This document shows, piece after piece, positions 36,940 to 45,961 of a DNA stretch of 64,000 nucleotides. The number at the start of each line of letters is the position of its first letter. The stretch's first letter is position 1. The notes below the pieces were generated by a model, which saw only the letters and a program-made list of their open reading frames with translations, searched no databases and was not told the DNA's origin. This DNA is from Photobacterium arenosum (GTDB lineage Bacteria > Pseudomonadota > Gammaproteobacteria > Enterobacterales > Vibrionaceae), in NCBI RefSeq assembly GCF_014841115.1, contig NZ_JACYTP010000017.1, positions 1 through 64,000 of the forward strand. The letters are read 5' to 3'. A program made the position numbers and the translations under genes.

Positions 36940-36955
36940 TGTGATCAAGCTCACG
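36940..36955 (+). promoter_or_regulatory. CRP-like binding site upstream of aspC
   Basis: TGTGATCAAGCTCACG has the two CRP half-sites TGTGA and TCACG six bases apart, in an A/T-rich setting. It lies about 220 bases before the aspC start codon and 45 bases after the LysR stop. Confidence 0.6.
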
Positions 36956-37175
36956 TGAAAATTTCCAATAGATGATGTTTGTGTTTCATTTTCTTTTACA
37001 ATGGATGTTTGCTTGGGAGCCTGATCGCACCGGAATGTCAAAAGCCAGACCGGATTTCTGTCTGCCAGATCCTTGAAGGACTGCAGAATTTCGATCAGAG
37101 TCACATGGCCATTGAAAAATTATGGTCTTTCCAGGCACGTCGACCGTATCACTGACTAGCATGGATGATTCACGA

Positions 37176-38366
37176 ATGTTTGAAAAAATCGTTGCCGCAC
37201 CAGCTGACCCTATCCTGGGACTGACTGAAGAATTCAAAAATGACACTCGCGCTGAGAAAATTAATCTTGGCGTTGGCATCTACAAAGATGAATCGGGTAA
37301 TACCCCGGTTCTGGCGACAGTGAAAAAAGCTGAAGCTATCCTGCTGGAAAAAGAAACCACCAAATCTTATCTGAGTATTCCCGGTACAGCAGAATACGGT
37401 CTGGCTGTTCAGGAACTGCTGTTTGGCAAAGGTGCCGCCATTATTACTGACAAACGTGCTCAAACGGCTCAAGCGCCGGGTGGTACGGGTGCACTGCGCG
37501 TAGCGGCAGAATTCATTAAACGCCAGCTGGGCGATGTGACCGTTTGGATCAGCAACCCAACCTGGGCAAACCACTTTGGTGTCTTTGGCGCTGCTGGCCT
37601 GCAGACAGAACAATATGCTTACTACAATGCCGAAACCAAGAGCATGGATTTCGATGCTTTGCTGAGTTCTCTGGCAAATGCTAAAGCAGGTGATGTGGTA
37701 TTGCTGCACGGTTGCTGCCATAACCCTACCGGTATCGACCCGGATGCCGATCAATGGCTGGCTTTAGCAAAATTCTGTGCAGAGAAAAACCTGCTGCCAA
37801 TGTTCGACTTTGCTTATCAGGGCTTTGCCAAAGGCGTTGAAGAAGATGCAACCGGTTTGCGTATTTTTACTGAACACAACAGTGAACTGCTGATCGCCAG
37901 CTCTTTCTCCAAGAACTTTGGCCTGTACAACGAGCGTGTGGGCGCCTTCACTCTGGTGGCTAAAACCGCTGAAGTGGCCAGCACGTCATTCAGCCAGGTT
38001 AAAAGCATTGCCCGTGTGATCTACTCTAACCCACCGGCTCACGGCGCAGCGATTGTGACTGAAATTCTGAACAATGCCGAATTGCGTGCAGAGTGGGAAC
38101 AGGAAGTCGCAGACATGCGTGACCGCATTCAGGAAATGCGTACCCTGTTTGTTCAGACACTGAAAGATTTGGGTGTAGACGCCGACTTCAGCTTTATTGA
38201 GCGCCAGAACGGCATGTTCTCATTCTCTGGCTTGAATAAAGATCAGGTGACACGCCTGAAAGAAGAATTTGCTATTTATATCGTAGGCTCTGGCCGTATC
38301 AGCGTGGCGGGTATGACCAAAGATAACATGCAGCCTCTGTGCAATGGCATTGCCGCTGTCCTGTAA
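37176..38366 (+). CDS. aspC: aspartate/aromatic aminotransferase
   Basis: 396 residues, the normal length of class I aspartate aminotransferases. Start [20 protein letters not shown] is typical of AspC/TyrB. Key segments: [24 protein letters not shown], the PLP lysine in [15 protein letters not shown] and the substrate arginine near [11 protein letters not shown]. It interconverts aspartate/oxaloacetate and aromatic or dicarboxylic amino acids. In enterobacteria aspC follows gloC; here it lies about 2 kb away on the other strand. A longer frame exists, but this start is the family one. Confidence 0.93.
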   Translation: MFEKIVAAPADPILGLTEEFKNDTRAEKINLGVGIYKDESGNTPVLATVKKAEAILLEKETTKSYLSIPGTAEYGLAVQELLFGKGAAIITDKRAQTAQAPGGTGALRVAAEFIKRQLGDVTVWISNPTWANHFGVFGAAGLQTEQYAYYNAETKSMDFDALLSSLANAKAGDVVLLHGCCHNPTGIDPDADQWLALAKFCAEKNLLPMFDFAYQGFAKGVEEDATGLRIFTEHNSELLIASSFSKNFGLYNERVGAFTLVAKTAEVASTSFSQVKSIARVIYSNPPAHGAAIVTEILNNAELRAEWEQEVADMRDRIQEMRTLFVQTLKDLGVDADFSFIERQNGMFSFSGLNKDQVTRLKEEFAIYIVGSGRISVAGMTKDNMQPLCNGIAAVL

Positions 38367-38390
38367 CTTTCAGGCTCAGTAACCTGCACA

Positions 38391-38423
38391 GAAGGGGGCG
38401 CTCACAGGGCGCCCCCTTCTTTT
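38391..38423 (+). terminator. strong terminator of aspC
   Basis: GAAGGGGGCGC (38391-38401) pairs with GCGCCCCCTTC (38409-38419), followed by TTTT. Confidence 0.9.
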
Positions 38424-38515
38424 GACTGTCTTTTGGCTTTCTGTTTAATGCTCTGGTGCATTTTGCTGTATTTGTTATTCACTGTGCTTTCGGTGCACTG
38501 TCTGCCTGCTTCACA

Positions 38516-38821
38516 TCAACCGGATTTATCCAGCGGTAACACATTACAAAACAGCTCACGCTCATATTGTCGTTCCAGCTGGTCTCGCCACGACTTCTTG
38601 GAAATATGGACCAGATAAAAATTTTCCCGTGATGTATCTGTTACGAATGCCATATCAAACTGCATTAACTCGTAATGAATATCATGCACAAATCCCAGCG
38701 AGAAACTTTGCCGGCCAGTCAGCTGATTAATGTCCTCCCGGGTTAAACACACACCCTGTTCATCCTCAGCAAAACGGTTACGTAACCATTCGGAAAACTC
38801 TCGAGCACTGATCATTGTCAT
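38516..38821 (-). CDS. hypothetical protein, 101 residues
   Basis: A soluble, charged, helical protein: SAREFSEWLRNRFAEDEQGV, LTREDINQLTG, YLVHISKKSWRDQLERQYER. The segment TREDINQLTGRQSFSLGFV might be a small helix-turn-helix, but this is not firm. GAGGT lies just before the ATG. No family recognised. Confidence 0.6.
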   Translation of the reverse strand: MTMISAREFSEWLRNRFAEDEQGVCLTREDINQLTGRQSFSLGFVHDIHYELMQFDMAFVTDTSRENFYLVHISKKSWRDQLERQYERELFCNVLPLDKSG

Positions 38822-39010
38822 ATTACCTCATCTGTGAGTGCCTACATCCGTGAATAATCCGATCCTCTTAAATAGGTATAGCAGAATAAGACTAGTTCGT
38901 CAGACCGAAACGAAATTGCGCAATAAAATCAGCCATGAATGGTCGGCTGTAAGAAATGCTGATTACGAGGAAAAAAGGAGATAAATGATTGAAAAAGGCA
39001 AGAAAGGTAA

Positions 39011-39036
39011 CCCGCTCCTGATAATTCAGGAACGGG
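39011..39036 (-). terminator. hairpin after the winged-helix gene
   Basis: CCCGCTCCTGA (39011-39021) pairs with TCAGGAACGGG (39026-39036) with one wobble, around a TAAT loop. It lies ten bases past the stop. The following tract on the minus strand is only partly T-rich. Confidence 0.6.
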
Positions 39037-39045
39037 GAAGGACAA

Positions 39046-39438
39046 TTATAGCGCTTTATATACGACTTTATTGCCAGCAAGCTGAATTCGCTCAACAAGC
39101 CCTTCTTCAACCAGTTTTTTCAGTGCCCCCGTTGCCCAGGAAGCGGCTTTGCTGTCTTCCTGGCCGGCTTCAAGGCCGATACTTTTCGGGTTAATACCTT
39201 CTGCATTGTTTGCCACTATGCCCAGCACCTGCTGCTGCTTAGGTGTCAGCGATACAGTAACCGCGACTTTACCCGCTGGTGCTTCTGTTTTTTTCACATC
39301 AACCTGAGGCTTTGCTGCCGCTACCGGGGCTGCCTGCTTCACCGCTGCTTTGGTGACAGGTTTTTGAGTCACTGCCGTGGCCGCTTTGATGCGTTTTTGC
39401 AGTTTAAGCTGTACTTTACGTTTGTGAGAGATTCTCAT
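39046..39438 (-). CDS. winged-helix protein with Lys/Ala-rich N-terminus
   Basis: 130 residues in two parts. Residues 1-60 are basic and low-complexity (KRKVQLKLQKRIKAATAVTQ, KPVTKAAVKQAAPVAAAKPQ), much like histone H1-type tails. Residues 65-130 look like a MarR/winged-helix fold: LTPKQQQVLGIVANNAEGIN, ALKKLVEEGLVERIQL, GNKVVYKAL. The likely role is DNA binding, perhaps nucleoid-associated. The start has AGGAAG upstream; a longer frame is not supported. No partner genes. Confidence 0.65.
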   Translation of the reverse strand: MRISHKRKVQLKLQKRIKAATAVTQKPVTKAAVKQAAPVAAAKPQVDVKKTEAPAGKVAVTVSLTPKQQQVLGIVANNAEGINPKSIGLEAGQEDSKAASWATGALKKLVEEGLVERIQLAGNKVVYKAL

Positions 39439-39793
39439 TAACTTCCTACTCCGTTGTACTACTTTCAGTCGCCAGTTTGGATGCCCAGCGGGAAAAAAAG
39501 TAGCGCGAGTTATATCAAGGATGTCAGAGGAATGCCAGCAAACGGCTATTTTAAGCACAATAAAAGCCATATTTTGCGTATTTTAAGCGACAAGATCTCA
39601 TTTTTATCTTTTTCAAGTTCATGCAATTAATGGAATAAATACCGACTTTCATGCAAACTAGCCCTTACGCATTGCATAAACAGTCGTCAGTGATTTGACA
39701 CCCATATCGCTAGCCACAACCTGTGAGTAATATCTCTGGACAATTTGCCATACTTTATAAAGATGACATCTTCATGCTCTCTCTGGAGTTAAT
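39439..39793. other. gap of about 350 bases, no gene seen
   Basis: An A/T-rich stretch between the divergent winged-helix and DUF2982 genes. It must hold both promoters, but no clear operator, repeat or RNA structure was recognised. Confidence 0.4.
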
Positions 39794-40459
39794 TTGAATA
39801 GCGTATATATTCAGTCGCCGCATCCCAAACCCGGTGCTTATCTGATCTGGCTGAGCCTGCTGGCTATACTCGTGCTCGGGCTGACCGTCTTTACCTTTCC
39901 CGACATTAACGGCGTGGCCGTCGCGCTGTTATTGCTCGCCTTGATGACCTTGTTACTCATAGGGGTGAAACTCAACCGACAGTCACCGATTACTTTCACC
40001 CTCACTTTCATGCACCTTCAGTACCACAGTCCGCACGGCGGCTGGCTGACCCGATGGCAAAATGTCGCGGATATAGGACGCGCGTCTGTCAGCACTCAGG
40101 GCTGGCACAAGCCCCTGCCCTGGATTGGCATCAGACTCAAACATTACGATGAGTTCCTGGACAGCATCTGCCCCCGTATTGCCAGCCAGATATTAATGGA
40201 ACAGCGCGGTTTGATGATCATGGCGTACAAGCGTGCAGACAATCCGCCTCATGAAATAGAAGATATGTTATTTGATGACAAACACTATGTGGGGGAAAAC
40301 GGTAAAATAAACAAGGGGTTGCTGGCTATGCTGGCAAATCGCATGCGCTACAACAGAGAACTGATGGGGTATGATTTTTTTATTTCAGAAGATCTGCTCG
40401 ACAGGCCAGCCGATGACTTTATCGGTCTGGCTCGTCGTTTTCTGGCTCAGTCCAGGTAA
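39794..40459 (+). CDS. DUF2982 membrane-anchored protein
   Basis: 221 residues: two adjacent membrane segments (AYLIWLSLLAILVLGLTVF; GVAVALLLLALMTLLLIGV) then a soluble domain with HGGWLTRWQNVADIGRAS, PLPWIGIRLKHYDEFLDSI and the end YDFFISEDLLDRPADDFIGL. This pattern matches DUF2982 of Vibrionaceae and relatives, function unknown. It starts with TTG behind TGGAG. It converges on gloC with only seven bases between stops. Confidence 0.8.
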   Translation: MNSVYIQSPHPKPGAYLIWLSLLAILVLGLTVFTFPDINGVAVALLLLALMTLLLIGVKLNRQSPITFTLTFMHLQYHSPHGGWLTRWQNVADIGRASVSTQGWHKPLPWIGIRLKHYDEFLDSICPRIASQILMEQRGLMIMAYKRADNPPHEIEDMLFDDKHYVGENGKINKGLLAMLANRMRYNRELMGYDFFISEDLLDRPADDFIGLARRFLAQSR

Positions 40460-40466
40460 CAATCAA

Positions 40467-41120
40467 TTACCAGAGCGGCATAGCATCAGCCACGTGCGGG
40501 TTACTGGCACGCTCTTCACCAAAAGTCGACATTGGACCGTGGCCGGGAATAAAGCGCGTGTCATTACCCAGTGGCCATAGCTTGGTTTTGATCGACGCAA
40601 TCAATGTGCCATGGTCACCACGCGGAAAATCGGTTCGGCCGATACTGCCGTTAAACAGCACATCGCCCACAGCCGCCAGTCCGGCTTCTTCACTGTGCAG
40701 AACAACATGTCCCGGCGTATGGCCCGGTGTATGATACACAGCCAGACTCTGCTCACCAAAGTGGATACAGTCTCCCTCATCGAGCCAGCGGTCAGGCTGA
40801 AACGAAGTCACGGGAGGAAAGCCAAACATCTGGCACTGCTGTTGCAGCGAATCCAGCCAGAACGCATCGTCTTGATGCGGTCCCCATACAGGCACCTCAA
40901 GCTGGGACGATAAAGGTGCTGTGCCGCCGACATGATCCAGGTGACCATGCGTCAGAACGATTTTCACCACCCTGATGCCTAATGACGTAATACGGGCCGT
41001 GATACGTTCAATATCCCCGCCGGGATCGACAACCACACCTTCCAGTGTTTTATCACACCACAGAATTGAGCAATTCTGCTGAAACGGGGTCACTGGCACG
41101 ATTTCAAACTGCAGACTCAT
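40467..41120 (-). CDS. gloC: metallo-beta-lactamase-fold hydrolase GloC (YcbL)
   Basis: 217 residues with the zinc motif LTHGHLDHVGG (HxHxDH), further ligands in YHTPGHTPGHVVLH and FIPGHGPMS, and the start FEIVPVTPFQQNCSILW typical of YcbL. GloC is a type II glyoxalase that hydrolyses S-lactoylglutathione. The ribosome site is AGGAC. It follows ycbK in the same direction, as in E. coli. Confidence 0.9.
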   Translation of the reverse strand: MSLQFEIVPVTPFQQNCSILWCDKTLEGVVVDPGGDIERITARITSLGIRVVKIVLTHGHLDHVGGTAPLSSQLEVPVWGPHQDDAFWLDSLQQQCQMFGFPPVTSFQPDRWLDEGDCIHFGEQSLAVYHTPGHTPGHVVLHSEEAGLAAVGDVLFNGSIGRTDFPRGDHGTLIASIKTKLWPLGNDTRFIPGHGPMSTFGEERASNPHVADAMPLW

Positions 41121-41186
41121 ACACTTGTCCTAACTGTTGCAAAACCGCGCCAGCATACCACACCCCTGCTCTTCTGCGTACTGTGC

Positions 41187-41738
41187 TTACCAGCGACGCA
41201 CAGGACCTGTATCAATATGCACAAACCCGCTGCGAGGATAATAACCAACACCACCCAATTTCAGATCCAGTGCTGCACTGCGGACACGAGACAAAGAAAT
41301 ACCTTCCAGATTAAAATCAATGGCTTGACCTGTCATATGGTAGCTTTTCTTTGCCACTCCTTTGGTGGAGCCGCGCAGCATTTGATTGGTTTTGGGCGAA
41401 CGGTAGCCAGATATGATACGAACCTGACCTTTATGGCTCAATTCTTCACGGATCTGGGAAATCGCATCGAACAGGCGTCGGTCCATTGGCGCAACTTCAT
41501 TCTGACGGAAGTCACGGCAAATATGGTTCATGCGCTTTAACTCTTTGTCCAGATAGAACTTCCCATCAAAGTAACGTGTTTCCAATTCTTCTTTGGTATG
41601 AATGTTACATAGGTACAGCTCTCGGGCACTTTTCGCGGTATATGGACTCGCAATCGCCATTTTTGGCAACATAAAGGCGCCTAATGTCAGCCCGCTCGCG
41701 ATCAGGAGCTGACGACGCTTATTATCTACTTCTGACAT
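41187..41738 (-). CDS. ycbK: YcbK-like DUF882 peptidase-fold protein, Tat-exported
   Basis: 183 residues. The N-terminus NKRRQLLIASGLTLGAFMLP carries a twin-arginine signal. The mature part has the M15/DUF882 metal site: SGYRSPKTN and SYHMTGQAIDFNLEG (His and Asp ligands), and a late His in FVHIDTG. Probably a periplasmic peptidoglycan-active or binding protein. It lies between ldtD and gloC as in E. coli. The start was set at the Tat signal. Confidence 0.88.
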   Translation of the reverse strand: MSEVDNKRRQLLIASGLTLGAFMLPKMAIASPYTAKSARELYLCNIHTKEELETRYFDGKFYLDKELKRMNHICRDFRQNEVAPMDRRLFDAISQIREELSHKGQVRIISGYRSPKTNQMLRGSTKGVAKKSYHMTGQAIDFNLEGISLSRVRSAALDLKLGGVGYYPRSGFVHIDTGPVRRW

Positions 41739-41893
41739 CCTGAAAAACTCAACTGTAAAACACAAAAAACAAGCGCAAAAGCCTGTAAACGACTGCACGA
41801 TAGCCGTGTGTTTTCGATGAGTCAACGCACGAATGTCAAAAAACAGACATCAAAAAAGCCATTAAATTGACTAACTATTGACGTATAAGGAAT

Positions 41894-43681
41894 TTAATTT
41901 TTGTAAATTGATGCAAATTTTTCAGAGTCTGGTGAATTTTTATCCTGCTCATCGTATTGGTACACATCATTGCGATAGTTCACCAGCCCCTGTTCGTCAA
42001 TCCACGCAGTCTGATAAATCAGGAACACTTGAATTTTCTGTTTCACGCCGACGGTTCTGGTCGAGCTTCGCCCGGCCAACTGATCAAAGCGCTGCTCTGA
42101 TACACCTGCATAGCTTAACAAGACTTTCGCCATCTCATCCGCGCCCTGAACACGGATACAGCCGGAGCTGAACGCTCTGAAATCTTTATTGAACAGACTT
42201 TTTGACGGCGTATCGTGAAGATAAATAGCCTGATTATTCGGGATAGTGAACTTAAAACGTCCCAGTGCATTATGCGCACCTGGTTTTTGCCGTAACCGGT
42301 ACGGGAAGTTCTTCGCTGTCACATAGCGCCAGTTGATAGAGCTGATGGGAATTTTTTCATTACTGTTCCAACCGCGGAGTACGTCGTAATGATGGCGGTA
42401 CAAGTAGCCGCTGTCGTACCGGGCTTTAGGCAGAATGTCTTTTCTCATGATGGAGTTAGGGACATTCCAGTACGGATTAAACACCACAGCGGACAGGTTC
42501 GAGATCATGACAGGCGTTGGCCGTTTGGGTTGCCCGACTATGACTCTGGCATCAAACACCATGCGGTTATCCAGCCACAGATTCAGCGCAAAATCGGGAA
42601 TATTCACAACCAGCCTGGACGGAAAATCTGACGTCCACACCCGGCTGCGCTGGGCATTTAATGCCAGCAGGCGAATACGCTCCTGAGGCGTCACCGCTAG
42701 CCAGGCACGGGTTTGCGGGCCAATTGCACCGTCCACTTTTAATCCATGCCGTTGCTGGAAGTGCTTCACCGCTTCTGCCAGATCGATATTGTAGTGTTTC
42801 TTGCCCGCGGTTCTGAGCTGCTCTGCCTGGTAGTCAGTTAAGTCACCCAAACGTTCCAGCATGGTGATTAAGATATCAGGATTTCTCAGCCAGGCGCCCA
42901 GGCGGATAATGCCGGGCTGACTGAACACTGGCCAGGGCTTCTCCGCAATGGTTTCCATTCGGTTGATGGCCTGCAGAAACTGGTTGTAGTGGCGTCCGGT
43001 AGGTTTGAGCGACGCCACGAAAACATTGAGCTGATCCCGTTCCAGCACTGCCATCAGCTCAGCCAGACTTTCATCCGAAGGCGCAGGCATGCGCGTGGGC
43101 ACTTCCTCGCTAAACAGCCACTGCGTGCGGTTATCAATGACATTTTCAATGAAACTGAGGTATGCCAGTAAGGTGTCTGTCGCGAGCAGATCATACTGAC
43201 GCCAATCCTGACTTTGCTTCAGCCGTTTGAGCTGCTTCAGGCGATAGTTAAAATCCGGGCTGGTTTCCGCGAGTGTCAGCACCCATAACTGCTGCTCAAA
43301 ATCAGTCACAGTGAAGCTGTCTTGCCAGAGAGGCACATAACCTAACCCGTGATACAGCTGAGCAAGTTGCTGTTTATATCGCAATCCCGGTAACTGAGCA
43401 GACACTTCATCGACCCAGGCCAGTGACTTTTGCCGGATAAGCGCTAATTCGTCCGCGTGTTTCTGAGCCTGAATCTGCTCCGGGGTTGGCGCAATGGCCG
43501 CCGCCTCGGCCGCAGGAGCCGGTTCAGCCATGGCACTTGTTTCAGCTTCTGGTGCAACAGGCGCGTCAATGTTTACACTGATCTCTGACTCAGGATCTGT
43601 GTTTGACGCATCCTGTGCATGCAGAGTATATGAAACACTGCTGACTACCAGAAGAAGCCCGATACGACCTAGCCTAGTCAT
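41894..43681 (-). CDS. ldtD: L,D-transpeptidase LdtD (YcbB)
   Basis: 595 residues: signal peptide, an Ala/Glu/Pro-rich linker (APVAPEAETSAMAEPAPAAE), a helical scaffold domain, a peptidoglycan-binding domain (AVKHFQQRHGLKVDGAIGPQ) and the YkuD catalytic domain. The active site reads IYLHDTPSKSLF and FSSGCIRVQG with the catalytic cysteine. LdtD forms 3-3 cross-links in peptidoglycan. In E. coli it directly follows mukB; here about 12 kb of other genes lies between. Confidence 0.93.
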   Translation of the reverse strand: MTRLGRIGLLLVVSSVSYTLHAQDASNTDPESEISVNIDAPVAPEAETSAMAEPAPAAEAAAIAPTPEQIQAQKHADELALIRQKSLAWVDEVSAQLPGLRYKQQLAQLYHGLGYVPLWQDSFTVTDFEQQLWVLTLAETSPDFNYRLKQLKRLKQSQDWRQYDLLATDTLLAYLSFIENVIDNRTQWLFSEEVPTRMPAPSDESLAELMAVLERDQLNVFVASLKPTGRHYNQFLQAINRMETIAEKPWPVFSQPGIIRLGAWLRNPDILITMLERLGDLTDYQAEQLRTAGKKHYNIDLAEAVKHFQQRHGLKVDGAIGPQTRAWLAVTPQERIRLLALNAQRSRVWTSDFPSRLVVNIPDFALNLWLDNRMVFDARVIVGQPKRPTPVMISNLSAVVFNPYWNVPNSIMRKDILPKARYDSGYLYRHHYDVLRGWNSNEKIPISSINWRYVTAKNFPYRLRQKPGAHNALGRFKFTIPNNQAIYLHDTPSKSLFNKDFRAFSSGCIRVQGADEMAKVLLSYAGVSEQRFDQLAGRSSTRTVGVKQKIQVFLIYQTAWIDEQGLVNYRNDVYQYDEQDKNSPDSEKFASIYKN

Positions 43682-43818
43682 GTGCGCTCTCCGCTACCAT
43701 CACTATCATTATGGCAAAGCGAAGCGATTATCGCTTGAAATCAAACGATAACTCGATGCTTTCCCTGTTTATAGTTATAAAGGTAGTGAGATATTCGAAA
43801 GCCCGTTGTTTCAAAGTT

Positions 43819-44961
43819 TCAACTGAACAGCAATTTCCAGTGGTTGTCCCACATCACTGCAGATTGAGCGATCCGGCCCGGACGTAGCGGCGTGCGGGTC
43901 AGAATTTTTCCCGCCCCTGAGCCAACCAGCCACTGCCCCTGGCTGACTGCCACCCCTGACGCATCCGTCAAAGGCTGTAGATCCACCAGCTCGCCAGTCT
44001 CTTCACGCCAGATGCCATAGCAGTTGCCTCGTGGTGAGGTTGCCAGCAGATAACCGTCCAGGCTGGCAATACTGGCAATATAATGGTTAAACCGCATCCA
44101 GTCCTCTTCATCCGCCTGCAGCGGGCGAAGCGCGCCGCCACGAGTGTGCAGATGAACAAGCGGCGCGGCCTGCTCTGGCAGTCCCCGATATTGCTGACCA
44201 CAGGCGATGTCACCGGTATCTGTCACGGCAAGGTGCCGGATACTCAGCCGTTTATCTGACAGCACGGCTTTCTCGACAACTTTCCCGCTCTGAATATCGA
44301 GATACACTATTGCAGGTTGCATGGTCTCCAGGTTCAGCGGTTCCCGGCCGAGGGTATGTACGCCCCCGACACCAACCGCCAAAGTTTCCGGATCGGCCAG
44401 CACCACTTCATGAGGCCCAATACCAAACCCAGTGTATTCAGCCACTTTTTGCAGTCCGGCTGTCGTATCATAGACGCCAATCACGCCTTCACTGGTTGTG
44501 CTCATCCCTTCGGTTGCGTACAGGTAACGGCCGTCAGCGGAAAATGCGCCATGACCATAGTAGTGGCGGTTCTGATCCGCACGGCGAAGCGGCTGTTTCT
44601 CTCCCGTTGCCGGGTAAAAAGCCTGCATATAAGCACCCGGACGACGAGCAAACGCCACCGCCAGTACTCCGCCAGGCTGAATCGCCACACCGTGTCCGCG
44701 CTCAGGCAGAGCTATCTGGTGTATGGGCCGACCGTGCGAGTCTGCCACAACAACCGCATAACGGCCGTCAGCGGTTCTGCTGCAGCCGATGATGCGATCC
44801 CCGGTTGCTGTGCCGGTTGACTGTCCTTTGGTAAGTTGCTCCTTGGCGAGCTCCGCTGAAGCACAGGCAGACAGCATCCCGGCAGCCGGAAGCAAAATAG
44901 CGGTGCCCAGCGCCTTTTTCAGCAGTGCCCGCCTTGTTAAATCAGTCACCATCGGTTGCAT
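43819..44961 (-). CDS. DUF1513 protein of an iron-linked operon
   Basis: 380 residues. The start combines a twin-arginine-like motif and a lipobox-like stretch (RRALLKKALGTAILLPAAGM then LSACAS). The body is a predicted beta-propeller with repeats such as ADGRYAVVVADSHGRPIHQI, HGVAIQPGGVLAVAFARRPG and YYGHGAFSADGRYLYATEG. DUF1513 genes usually end operons of imelysins and a di-heme oxidoreductase. It overlaps the preceding imelysin gene by 20 bases, so it is translationally coupled. Role in iron or copper handling is inferred from context. Confidence 0.85.
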   Translation of the reverse strand: MQPMVTDLTRRALLKKALGTAILLPAAGMLSACASAELAKEQLTKGQSTGTATGDRIIGCSRTADGRYAVVVADSHGRPIHQIALPERGHGVAIQPGGVLAVAFARRPGAYMQAFYPATGEKQPLRRADQNRHYYGHGAFSADGRYLYATEGMSTTSEGVIGVYDTTAGLQKVAEYTGFGIGPHEVVLADPETLAVGVGGVHTLGREPLNLETMQPAIVYLDIQSGKVVEKAVLSDKRLSIRHLAVTDTGDIACGQQYRGLPEQAAPLVHLHTRGGALRPLQADEEDWMRFNHYIASIASLDGYLLATSPRGNCYGIWREETGELVDLQPLTDASGVAVSQGQWLVGSGAGKILTRTPLRPGRIAQSAVMWDNHWKLLFS

Positions 44962-45952
44962 TAAATCCTACGACAATGCCCAAAGCAGGCGATACCTCAT
45001 CATGGAGTGCGAAACGAAGGTACTCCATGCCGTTAAAAATGCTGATGAGTTCGCGATACCCATCGCGTGTTTTCAGTAACTCGCCCATACTGGCACTTTG
45101 CGGCCAGCCAGCGATCAGGCTGTTAAACTGCCCGGCAATACGATCAGCCAGTGCAGCTTCTCCCTGCGCCCGCAATAAAGCATCCAGCCCTTTCCCATCC
45201 GCCAGGTACAGCGACTGCATTGCCTGTACATTGGCTTTCAGATTGTTCATGGATGTTTGAGAGCGCCAGGACTCCGCCTGATAAGGACGCGGTTGGCCCG
45301 GCTTGCCCATAGGTAATGTCAGCTTCTTCAGGGCAAAATCCAGCTGATTGGTCAGGGCGCCAACGTATTCGCCCAGTGCCAGCTGCGGTGTCATTGCCTG
45401 CCAGGGATTGGCTTTCCAGGCCTCAACCAGTGCTTCCCCACTGTCTATCAGGCGCTGGCTGACTGCCGATGCCAGCGCACAGCCGTTAGGCTGGCTTAAC
45501 TTATCAGGGTTGGCATACAGTAACCACTCCATCGCCCCCAGCCCCTGTACGGCCACGCTTTGTTCAGCCAGCAATTCGGCTGTCCATTTTGTGTCCTGCG
45601 CCAACAGCTGCTCCATTTTTCGACCCGTAATGTCTTTCTTGTCCGGCCAGAACTGGATTTGCCAGGCTAAAGCCAGTGCTTGTTCACTGCCTTTCTCCCG
45701 GCCTTGAAATACCATCCAGTCTTGCATCAATACCTGCCAGGCTGATCGACTGGCCGCCAGCGTTTTTTCTGTTTGTGTCTGACACACTTCACCGACAGCG
45801 CTTCCCAACACGCGGGCAGCGTCGGAAAAGGCGTCTGCCGCTTTAATATGTTGCTGATGAATTACCGCACTGCTGATTTCTTGGTTTTCGTTGCAAGCGG
45901 TCAGTCCGGCCAGTGCAGAGATAAGGCTCAGTGCAACTATCGTTCTTCTCAT
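44942..45952 (-). CDS. imelysin-family lipoprotein (second imelysin)
   Basis: 336 residues with a lipoprotein signal (LAGLTAC). It has the helical imelysin fold, with GAMEWLLYANPDKL in place of the GxHxxEFLLWG motif of the other copy in this operon. That variant is typical of the imelysin partner found beside DUF1111/DUF1513 genes. It follows the di-heme gene by nine bases (TAAGGACATGAAATG), so it is co-translated. Confidence 0.85.
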   Translation of the reverse strand: MRRTIVALSLISALAGLTACNENQEISSAVIHQQHIKAADAFSDAARVLGSAVGEVCQTQTEKTLAASRSAWQVLMQDWMVFQGREKGSEQALALAWQIQFWPDKKDITGRKMEQLLAQDTKWTAELLAEQSVAVQGLGAMEWLLYANPDKLSQPNGCALASAVSQRLIDSGEALVEAWKANPWQAMTPQLALGEYVGALTNQLDFALKKLTLPMGKPGQPRPYQAESWRSQTSMNNLKANVQAMQSLYLADGKGLDALLRAQGEAALADRIAGQFNSLIAGWPQSASMGELLKTRDGYRELISIFNGMEYLRFALHDEVSPALGIVVGFNATDGD

Positions 45953-45961
45953 TTCATGTCC

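Noticed and set aside
38892..39110. 72-residue reading frame on the minus strand
   Set aside because: It overlaps the winged-helix gene and its terminator hairpin, lacks a ribosome site, and its composition is not protein-like.
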